This document shows, in pieces, positions 1 through 6,227 of a stretch of 12,374 nucleotides of DNA. The notes under the pieces were generated by a model. The model did no database searches and was not told the DNA's origin. It saw only the letters and a list, made by a program, of their open reading frames with translations. The translations under genes and the position numbers were made by a program. This stretch comes from Bacillota bacterium. Its GTDB lineage: Bacteria; Bacillota; Clostridia; Tissierellales; Sedimentibacteraceae. The stretch lies in contig JAEXUD010000010.1 in the NCBI GenBank assembly GCA_023453025.1, positions 1 through 12,374 on the forward strand. Reading direction: 5' to 3'. Each line of letters begins with the position of its first letter. Position 1 is the stretch's first letter.

Positions 1-83
1 TTTTATTGGAATTTCAATGATTTTATAAGATTTACCTAAAATACCATTTATCAATTTATAATAAAATATTTTAATTCATAAAT

Positions 84-108
84 ATGAAAACCCGCTAAAA
101 TAGCGAGT
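84..108 (-). terminator. Probable Rho-independent terminator of the ribonucleotide reductase gene
   Basis: Read on the minus strand, an 8-bp stem (ACTCGCTA / TAGCGGGT, one G-U pair, 3-nt loop; bases 90-108) is followed by TTTTCATATTT. It lies about 60 nt past the reductase stop codon. The U tract is interrupted, so strength is uncertain. Confidence 0.6.
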
Positions 109-121
109 TTGTCATTAATCT

Positions 122-149
122 GAGCAATAGCCTAAACTATTGCTTTTTT
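122..149 (+). terminator. Plus-strand Rho-independent terminator from a presumed convergent gene
   Basis: A perfect 7-bp stem, GCAATAG / CTATTGC (124-130 and 137-143, 6-nt loop), is followed by six T residues at 144-149 on the plus strand. The T run is on the side that serves rightward transcription. This suggests a plus-strand gene ending just left of the window and converging on the reductase gene. Bases 1-89 are very AT-rich and I can support no gene there. Confidence 0.65.
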
Positions 150-170
150 ATACCTTTATTCAAATTTTGC

Positions 171-2525
171 TTATCTGATCGGACAAATTCCTGAATCGCA
201 GCCATCATTTCCAACATCAAGCTCTTCTTCCTGTTTTTCATATTTGCTTAATAAGGATGGTATAAAAGGCTTCATTTCTTTTTTAAGCTTGTTGTATTCC
301 TCTTCAGTAATTGATTCATACGGCATCAGCTGATAGAAGCTGTCGTCCAGTGACAGAAATGAAAGTGCAACCACATCATCCCAGTTATCCCAAACCCACT
401 GTTCAACCTGCTCCCACTCGTTGTCTCTGACATGTACAGTAATTGAACAGTTGTGATCAACATAATTTTCCATGAATAATTTATAATTTTCAAGCTGTTC
501 AATTGCATTGACATCATACTTAGTTTTTCCCTCAGGCGCCTTTACAGGAAATTCTATAACCTTTGTAGTGCAAGTCTTTAATTCCTGTCCAACCTCAGGG
601 TATATCTTGTAACCAAGCTCTTCGCATACCTTAACCAGCGGATCATGGCTGTTTATTCTGACCCTCCTCACAAAGTACGGAGAATGTGAATAATGTACTC
701 CGCTGGACACTCCGGGAAGCTGTGACAATGTTCCTTCCGGCTTAATTGTTGTTACGAGAATCGGTGCGCTTTCACCTATTTCACTTGCATAGCGTTCTGA
801 TTCGTCCCTTGCCGCATCTCTTAATTTTCTTAAAAGCTCAGCTTGCTGATCTTTATTAAGATTAGCAGCATTAACCATGTCCTGCCATCCCGTCAATGAA
901 CAGCCTGTAATCTTATCTCTTTGTTGAACTCTGTCCCAGTTTGAAAGCTCCAGCTCAACGCATGTCATTCTGTATGCGGCTCTTGCAGAAAGACGCTGCG
1001 CTTTTAACAAAGCTTTTTCATCCAAATTTCCCTGCTCGTCAACAAAAGCATAGACATTCATAGTGGTGAGGTTGCATAATCCCTTATTGTCCAGCAAAAT
1101 TTCACCGCATGGGTTTACTCCGTTCATATTAGGTCTTCTTTTACTTCCTGCAACTTCATTTACCCAGCCCGGTTCACCTGAATAGCGCATTTGTTCAATT
1201 TGCCATTTTAATTGTTCTCTGCTGGGTTTTTTTCTGTAATAAATTGAATTGTTGCTCATCGAGCGGTGTATTATATCCTTATCAACTATCCACTGTCCGT
1301 CTATATTTTTATAAAGCTTGCTCTTTGCTTCAATGCAGTCCTTGTCGTCGTAGTCTATCAGCATTATTTCAGCTGTCCTTCTCACACCGCCCACAACAAC
1401 ATTTTCTCCTATAATATTAGCTATATCCAGACAATCAATGGGTTTAAGCTTGAAGCGGTCCTTTCCTTCAACAGTACTGCGCTTTTTAATTACACTGTCT
1501 ATCTTTGTAAACATGTTTTTCAGACTTGAATGACCGGAAGCAGTTCCGCCAAAGGTTTTAAGTGTTTCTCCTTTTGGTCTTACATTGTTGTAGTTTATAA
1601 TAATTGTATTGACATTTCTATATTCGCTTGAATTTATAAAGCTGAAGAAATGATCCAGTGCCTGCACCCAGCCTTCCTTGCTGTCACCAACCGTTATTTT
1701 AACGGTATTGTTGTGGTTGAATTCAACTCCTGTATTATCTTCTCTTTTTGATTTTTCCACAGGAGTGTAATCCTCATGTATTATTTTGAAGTTTCCTCTT
1801 ATTTTAGGAAGCTGTGCTACATCATCTCTTAAAATTCTTACTCCGACACCTGAGCCTATCATTAATAAATAAAACAAATCTCTGAACGAATGATAATCAT
1901 TAATTATTTCAAATGCACAGTTAAAATTTGCCATAGGATAATTGTATGAGACAGGAGTTCCTCCTACCCAAAAGGTTCTTCCTGATAAAAATTGTCTTAA
2001 ATTAAATATATTATCATATAATTGCTCTGCTTCTTCCTTCTTGGTAGGAACAAGGCTGCAGTTGTATTCCACTGCTCTTCTTACGGTTTCCCACCAATAT
2101 TCTCTTCTTCTTTCTTCCGGAAGCCACCTTGAATAAGTCCTGTAATACACGAAATTGCCCAGCTGATCCATTGGGGAACCGATATGTTTGTACTTGCTTA
2201 TAAATTCCTCGCTTAAAAGCTTATAATCCTTTCTTTTACGCGAATCTCTTGATTTATCCCTTTCATATCTGTACAATATGTATTTTTTAGCAACATCTTT
2301 CCTCTTGCTGTCCATCAGCTCATTTTCTACCATGTCCTGCACAACTTCAACAGCTACCGGAAAGCTTTTATGCTCTAAATCCTTCTGAATTTTCAGACTT
2401 ATTTCTTTTGCCAGGTCCTCATCAACACCATCTTTTGTTTCCTTCATCGCTTTAATAATCGCATTGGCAATTTTGTCATAGTTAAAGTCCACAAAATTTC
2501 CGGTTCTCTTTAAAATTTTTATCAT
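171..2525 (-). CDS. nrdJ: Adenosylcobalamin-dependent (class II) ribonucleoside-triphosphate reductase with ATP cone
   Basis: The 784-residue protein reduces ribonucleotides to deoxyribonucleotides using a thiyl radical generated from adenosylcobalamin, so it needs neither oxygen nor a glycyl radical. Residues 1-90 form an ATP-cone domain (allosteric dATP/ATP sensing). The rest matches the monomeric Lactobacillus leichmannii RTPR type. Visible hallmarks are NPCGE at 471-475 (thiyl Cys473, with Asn471 and Glu475), the redox pair Cys203 (FNCAFE) and Cys484 (KGLCNLTT), the phosphate-binding KPEGTLS at 595-601, and a C-terminal CDSGIC relay pair (Cys776, Cys781) that is re-reduced by thioredoxin. 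All catalytic residues are present. From family knowledge, the classical RTPR lacks the ATP cone and is about 740 residues, so the extra N-terminus is notable. The start is an ATG behind AGAGGGG. It has its own promoter with putative NrdR sites. The gene symbol follows common class II usage. Confidence 0.95.
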   Translation of the reverse strand: MIKILKRTGNFVDFNYDKIANAIIKAMKETKDGVDEDLAKEISLKIQKDLEHKSFPVAVEVVQDMVENELMDSKRKDVAKKYILYRYERDKSRDSRKRKDYKLLSEEFISKYKHIGSPMDQLGNFVYYRTYSRWLPEERRREYWWETVRRAVEYNCSLVPTKKEEAEQLYDNIFNLRQFLSGRTFWVGGTPVSYNYPMANFNCAFEIINDYHSFRDLFYLLMIGSGVGVRILRDDVAQLPKIRGNFKIIHEDYTPVEKSKREDNTGVEFNHNNTVKITVGDSKEGWVQALDHFFSFINSSEYRNVNTIIINYNNVRPKGETLKTFGGTASGHSSLKNMFTKIDSVIKKRSTVEGKDRFKLKPIDCLDIANIIGENVVVGGVRRTAEIMLIDYDDKDCIEAKSKLYKNIDGQWIVDKDIIHRSMSNNSIYYRKKPSREQLKWQIEQMRYSGEPGWVNEVAGSKRRPNMNGVNPCGEILLDNKGLCNLTTMNVYAFVDEQGNLDEKALLKAQRLSARAAYRMTCVELELSNWDRVQQRDKITGCSLTGWQDMVNAANLNKDQQAELLRKLRDAARDESERYASEIGESAPILVTTIKPEGTLSQLPGVSSGVHYSHSPYFVRRVRINSHDPLVKVCEELGYKIYPEVGQELKTCTTKVIEFPVKAPEGKTKYDVNAIEQLENYKLFMENYVDHNCSITVHVRDNEWEQVEQWVWDNWDDVVALSFLSLDDSFYQLMPYESITEEEYNKLKKEMKPFIPSLLSKYEKQEEELDVGNDGCDSGICPIR

Positions 2526-2563
2526 AACCCCTCTTCTCCCTCATAATTATCGTCTTCACAGTC

Positions 2564-2579
2564 GTACTACATATTGTAG
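2564..2579 (-). promoter_or_regulatory. Putative NrdR box overlapping the -10 element
   Basis: The minus-strand core CAATATGTAG (2567-2576) fits the NrdR core pattern CwAtATaTwG at all but one weakly conserved position and covers the -10 hexamer. NrdR is the ATP-cone repressor of ribonucleotide reductase genes in bacteria. Binding is inferred from the motif and its target gene only. Confidence 0.55.
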
Positions 2580-2601
2580 CATCAAGCATAAATTATGTCA
2601 A
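2573..2601 (-). promoter_or_regulatory. Promoter of the ribonucleotide reductase gene
   Basis: On the minus strand, TTGACA (2596-2601, consensus -35) is followed by a 17-nt spacer and TACAAT (2573-2578, 5/6 match to the -10). Transcription would start near 2566, about 40 nt before the ATG at 2525. Confidence 0.8.
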
Positions 2602-2605
2602 TAAG

Positions 2606-2621
2606 ATACTATATATAGTTA
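2606..2621 (-). promoter_or_regulatory. Second putative NrdR box upstream of the -35 element
   Basis: The perfect palindrome ACTATATATAGT (2608-2619) contains CTATATATAG, which matches the NrdR core CwAtATaTwG at every position. The flanking bases fit the full 16-bp consensus poorly. Its centre is 42 bp from the centre of the first box, four helical turns, so both boxes lie on the same face of the DNA. Confidence 0.5.
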
Positions 2622-2762
2622 TATCGCCTAAATATATTACAAAATACGCATTATATAAAAATTATTGAATTTTGTCATGTGAAGAAAAATTTGTTATTAT
2701 TGATATATCAAGGAATATTATATTTCTTAATAAATCTTAATATCTTTTGGCATGTATTCCAT

Positions 2763-4499
2763 TTAATAGATAAAATCCATATTGCAAATAAAAGTATCTT
2801 TAAAACGTTCATTGTCTGCAAGCTCATAATGAACAGAATTTTTTTTTATCTTATTACATTTTTCTGTCATGCTTTTATCAAGCAAAAACATTGCCGCACC
2901 TTTGCCGGCTCCATTACCGATAAATTTTATTTTATCATATGCATTTGGAAGCAATCCAATATAAATTGCATTATGTAAATCAATATAATTTCCAAACGCA
3001 CCTGCGACAATTATTTCATCTATATTTTCGATATCTTTACCTATTGCATTTATCAGTGTCATGCACCCTGTATATATGGAGCTTTTGGCAAGCTGAACCT
3101 GCCTTATATCTTTTTGATTGATATAAATATTTTTATTTCCCTCATATAAAACAAAGCTGTTAATTCCGTTTATTTCTGTCAATCTGTCTTTTAACTTCGA
3201 ATATGGCTTTATTTGTTCAAATTCATCATAGGAAAGAATTCTTCCGGTATTGTCGATTATATTGTTTCTTAAAAGCTCGGCAACTGCATCTATAATTCCC
3301 GAACCGCATATGCCTATGGGTTCACCATTGCCGATTACCTTTATATGAACATCTTCGCCCTCTATTATGACCCTCTCAACAGCGCCTTCAGCACCCCTCA
3401 TGCCACAATCTATGAATCCACCTTCAAGAGCTGGGCCGCAGGCAGTTGATGCTGCATAATAATTATTAATGCTGCCGGCAGCTATTTCTCCATTGGTTCC
3501 CAAGTCGATAATCAGCCTATCCTTATTGTCATCACTAATTGTCAGAAGAACTGCCGTAGTATCAGCTCCGACAAATCCTCCCAAAAGAGGCAGGAAAATT
3601 ATTTTGCATCTGCCAGCACACTGTAAGTCTGTATCTTTTCCGAACAATTCAACATAACTTTTTGTAATGCATGTGAATGGGCTTGCTCCGAGACTGTCAG
3701 GACGCAGTTCCAAAAACAAATGCTGCATGGTACTGTTGCCGCACAGGGTAATATTATACAGGTTTTTTATTAAATTTGGTATTTCAAATTCTGCTCTTTG
3801 CACCAAATTATTCAATGTAAACATTATTTTTCCGTTAAGCTCGTCAAGTCCTTCTTTACTGTCCGCATAGGTTATCCTGCTTACTACATCTGCTCCAAAA
3901 CATATCTGACTGTTTGTTGAAGAATATGTACCGGCCAGTGCCCCGTTGTTTAAGTCATACACATACAGCACCACTGTTGTTGTTCCTATATCAACTGCTG
4001 CTCCATAAAGAAATTTTGTTGTATCCCCAGGCTGAACATCAATTATTTCATTATTGTATAAAACAAATGTAATGCCCCTACAGTCATCTCGGTTGATTAA
4101 TTCCGAAAAAGTCCTTAAAACATTTATATCGCAGCTGGGTAAAAATTCATGCTGGCATTCATTCCTGATTGTCAGTATATCCTTGTACTCTTTTTTTAAA
4201 AAGGGATTGAATTCATAGTCCGCGTTGCAGGAGTAATCCAATATCTGAGCTTTTTTGTTATAATCCTCATCTGTTAAATAAATGTTTAGGTCACTGTATA
4301 TTTTGGTTTGACAGGCCAAGACGATTGTTTTTTCATTATTAACTTCAGTTTCTATCTTACATTTGCCGCATGTTCCTTTTCCGCCGCAAACCAAGTCGGG
4401 CAAAAAACCTGCTTCATTGCATATTTTAGCCAATGAAGAGCCTTCGACTGCTTTTATTGAAATGTCTTGATTTATAAAGTTAACGGTATAATTTTTCAT
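2763..4499 (-). CDS. RACo-like corrinoid protein reductive activator (2Fe-2S ferredoxin plus ASKHA ATPase, DUF4445 type)
   Basis: The 578-residue protein is expected to use ATP-driven conformational change to pass an electron from its iron-sulfur cluster to an inactive cob(II)alamin enzyme, restoring Co(I). Residues 1-80 are a plant-type ferredoxin domain with ligands Cys38, Cys44, Cys47 (CGGKGTCGKC) and Cys63. A linker follows, then an ASKHA ATPase fold from about residue 165, with DIGTTT at 170-175, CGNSTMQ, DLGTNGE, and CGPALEGG plus a second Cys motif. The ATG at 4497-4499 is preferred: it lies 7-8 nt after AGGGA and overlaps the upstream stop as ATGA, whereas a longer reading would need a TTG at 4520. 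The overlap with the methionine-synthase activation-type gene implies translational coupling. Which corrinoid protein it reactivates is not shown here. MetH is my favoured target; corrinoid methyltransferases or CoFeSP are alternatives. Confidence 0.88.
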   Translation of the reverse strand: MKNYTVNFINQDISIKAVEGSSLAKICNEAGFLPDLVCGGKGTCGKCKIETEVNNEKTIVLACQTKIYSDLNIYLTDEDYNKKAQILDYSCNADYEFNPFLKKEYKDILTIRNECQHEFLPSCDINVLRTFSELINRDDCRGITFVLYNNEIIDVQPGDTTKFLYGAAVDIGTTTVVLYVYDLNNGALAGTYSSTNSQICFGADVVSRITYADSKEGLDELNGKIMFTLNNLVQRAEFEIPNLIKNLYNITLCGNSTMQHLFLELRPDSLGASPFTCITKSYVELFGKDTDLQCAGRCKIIFLPLLGGFVGADTTAVLLTISDDNKDRLIIDLGTNGEIAAGSINNYYAASTACGPALEGGFIDCGMRGAEGAVERVIIEGEDVHIKVIGNGEPIGICGSGIIDAVAELLRNNIIDNTGRILSYDEFEQIKPYSKLKDRLTEINGINSFVLYEGNKNIYINQKDIRQVQLAKSSIYTGCMTLINAIGKDIENIDEIIVAGAFGNYIDLHNAIYIGLLPNAYDKIKFIGNGAGKGAAMFLLDKSMTEKCNKIKKNSVHYELADNERFKDTFICNMDFIY

Positions 4500-5122
4500 T
4501 TTATTTCCCTGTATTGACAATCTTGATTATCACAAAGACTGCAGTTACGACTGTCCTGTTCGTTCTCGACACCCTTTGCTAATCCAAATATATAAAGCAG
4601 CGTATTTTCAGGAACCAGGACATTTTCTTCATTTAAATACGCTTTTATTTCTGTTTCATTTTTTAAAATATCAAGCAATATCTTCTGTGCATTCAAGCTT
4701 AATGAGCCATCACCGGGTGCATATCTCCTTGATAATCTGTACCCGCTGTCTTCCGATTCCTTCTTTATACTATTGTTCACTTTATTTGAGGCTGCAAAAA
4801 CTACATCAACTGCCATTTCGTGCAGAAGATATCCTTTCATATAGCTGCCGTCAGTTATCATGGTATGAGACAGCTCACTTATATCATCATCTGAAGAAAT
4901 AAAACAAATAATATGCTTTTCAAAATCATCTGTTCCTTCAAGCTTTAAATCGTCTGTAATCATGTAGACCGCAGTTATCTTCATTTTATTTTTTATTATA
5001 CAGCACAGTTCGTCAAAAACACCATCTGCGTTATTGAATGCTTCCGTACCTTCTTTGATATGAAGTTTTTTAAATATTCTCTCTTTATTTATTATCGTCT
5101 GTAAATTTAATATATTTATCAT
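4496..5122 (-). CDS. Stand-alone vitamin B12-dependent methionine synthase activation-domain protein
   Basis: The 208-residue soluble protein resembles the C-terminal activation domain of cobalamin-dependent methionine synthase, which binds S-adenosylmethionine and helps re-methylate oxidised cobalamin. Residues 127-139 (GYRLSRRYAPGDG) resemble the RxAPGY segment that contacts AdoMet in MetH. A C-terminal C-x2-C-x4-C (Cys194, Cys197, Cys202), followed by QYR, recurs in clostridial members as I know them. It may hold a metal or cluster, but the role is not established. Many Clostridia encode MetH without its own activation domain, and a free-standing copy could act in trans. The ATGA overlap with the RACo-like gene supports a joint corrinoid-reactivation job. 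The start is an ATG with a weak upstream site (ACGGTG). Assignment to the family is fairly firm; the target enzyme is inferred. Confidence 0.75.
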   Translation of the reverse strand: MINILNLQTIINKERIFKKLHIKEGTEAFNNADGVFDELCCIIKNKMKITAVYMITDDLKLEGTDDFEKHIICFISSDDDISELSHTMITDGSYMKGYLLHEMAVDVVFAASNKVNNSIKKESEDSGYRLSRRYAPGDGSLSLNAQKILLDILKNETEIKAYLNEENVLVPENTLLYIFGLAKGVENEQDSRNCSLCDNQDCQYREIK

Positions 5123-5150
5123 TTCTGCACCGTTATATTTTAATTTTTAT

Positions 5151-5159
5151 ATTATATCA
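5151..5159 (-). promoter_or_regulatory. Possible extended -10 promoter for the corrinoid-reactivation pair
   Basis: The minus-strand TGATATAAT is a perfect TATAAT with the extended TGn motif, placed 28 nt before the ATG at 5122 and just downstream of the preceding operon's terminator. No convincing -35 hexamer is visible at 17 nt (TATAAA). Confidence 0.45.
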
Positions 5160-5186
5160 TTTAACCTCTTGTTTTTATACAACAAA

Positions 5187-5218
5187 AATATAAAACTCTT
5201 AGGTCTCCCCAAGAGTTT
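5187..5218 (-). terminator. Rho-independent terminator of the citrate-to-2-oxoglutarate operon
   Basis: A perfect 8-bp stem, AAACTCTT / AAGAGTTT (5193-5200 and 5211-5218, 10-nt loop able to add G-C pairs), follows the dehydrogenase stop codon almost at once. On the minus strand it runs into TTTATATTTTTG. Confidence 0.8.
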
Positions 5219-5219
5219 A

Positions 5220-6218
5220 TTATATTGCTTTAATTATTTCTTCCTTGAATTCCGTAGTGCTTAATCTGCCTCCGATATCTTTGGTATGAAGCTCCTTGTT
5301 CTTCAAGACCTTGATGAGAGCATTTTCAATTTTTAAAGCAGCTGTTTCTTCGTTTATATATTTAAGCATCATGATGCCGGATAAAATGGCGGCTGTGGGA
5401 TTTGCAATATTTTGCCCTGCTATGTCAGGGGCCGAACCGTGAACCGGCTCAAATATGGCGGCATTGTCTCCTATGTTTGCGCTTGGTGCCATTCCTAATC
5501 CGCCTATTAATCCGGCAGCCATATCAGACAATATGTCCCCATATAAATTGGGAGCAACAATGACCTGATAATCATGGGGCTTCATAACAAGCTTCATTGA
5601 CATTGCATCAACAATTACATCTTCGAACTTTATGTTTGGATAATCAGCCGAAACCTTGCGCCCTGACTCTAAAAACAATCCGTCGGTAAGCTTCATGATA
5701 TTAGCCTTGTGAGTAAGGGTTACCTTGATTCTTTTTTCCTTTTCAGCAAGCTTAAAAGCAAAGTCCACTATTCTTTCACTTGCGCCTCTGGTTATAACCT
5801 TGATGCTTTCAGCAGCGTCCTCAGTTACCATGTGCTCAATCCCCTTGTACAGATCCTCTGAATTTTCTCTTACAATAACCATATCCAGATTTTTATACAG
5901 AGAATCTATGCCTTCATAGGACTTAACCGGTCTTACATTGCTGTATAAATTAAATATTTGCCTGAGCTGTACGTTTATGCTTCTGAAACCCTTGCCCACC
6001 GGAGTTGTTATGGGTCCCTTAAAGGCAATTTTATTTTTTTTAATACTCTCTATCGTTTCCTCCGGCAATAACTCGCCACATTTTTCATAAGCTGTGTATC
6101 CTGCAACAGTTTCTTCCCACTCGATGTGGTCTGTAACTGTGTTTATTATTTCTTTTGCTGCATACATTATTTCCAAACCTATTCCGTCACCGGGTATTAA
6201 TGTAATTTTTCTTTTCAT
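5220..6218 (-). CDS. icd: NAD-dependent isocitrate dehydrogenase
   Basis: The 332-residue enzyme converts isocitrate to 2-oxoglutarate and CO2 in the cytoplasm. It belongs to the beta-decarboxylating dehydrogenase family (IDH/IPMDH/HICDH). Substrate type can be read: Ser80, Asn82 and Arg86 in GFRSINVQLRQ align with E. coli Ser113, Asn115 and Arg119, the isocitrate-contacting set. Arg96, Arg117, Tyr124, Lys171 and the metal aspartates Asp228 and Asp232 (NLYGDILSD) are also present. HGSAPDIAG at 260-268 has Asp265-Ile266 where NADP enzymes carry Lys-Tyr, so NAD is the expected cofactor. It is the last gene of the operon, 9 nt after aconitase, with an AGAGGA ribosome site overlapping the upstream stop. 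A homoisocitrate or isopropylmalate dehydrogenase is the alternative, but the serine/asparagine signature and the neighbours argue against it. Confidence 0.92.
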   Translation of the reverse strand: MKRKITLIPGDGIGLEIMYAAKEIINTVTDHIEWEETVAGYTAYEKCGELLPEETIESIKKNKIAFKGPITTPVGKGFRSINVQLRQIFNLYSNVRPVKSYEGIDSLYKNLDMVIVRENSEDLYKGIEHMVTEDAAESIKVITRGASERIVDFAFKLAEKEKRIKVTLTHKANIMKLTDGLFLESGRKVSADYPNIKFEDVIVDAMSMKLVMKPHDYQVIVAPNLYGDILSDMAAGLIGGLGMAPSANIGDNAAIFEPVHGSAPDIAGQNIANPTAAILSGIMMLKYINEETAALKIENALIKVLKNKELHTKDIGGRLSTTEFKEEIIKAI

Positions 6219-6227
6219 ATCTTCCTC

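Noticed and set aside
2622..2640. Possible third NrdR-like site (CTAAATATAT)
   Set aside because: It lacks the required G on the far side of the core and the symmetric half, so it does not meet the pattern.
2700..2711. Perfect palindrome TTGATATATCAA downstream of the RACo-like gene
   Set aside because: AT-only apart from two pairs, with no loop and no T run, so it is neither a terminator nor a distinctive operator; expected by chance in such AT-rich DNA.
4500..4520. Seven-residue longer N-terminus of the RACo-like protein from a TTG start at 4520
   Set aside because: The ATG at 4499 has an AGGGA site at proper distance and forms the classic ATGA overlap; the extra residues lie upstream of the ferredoxin fold and cover that ribosome site.
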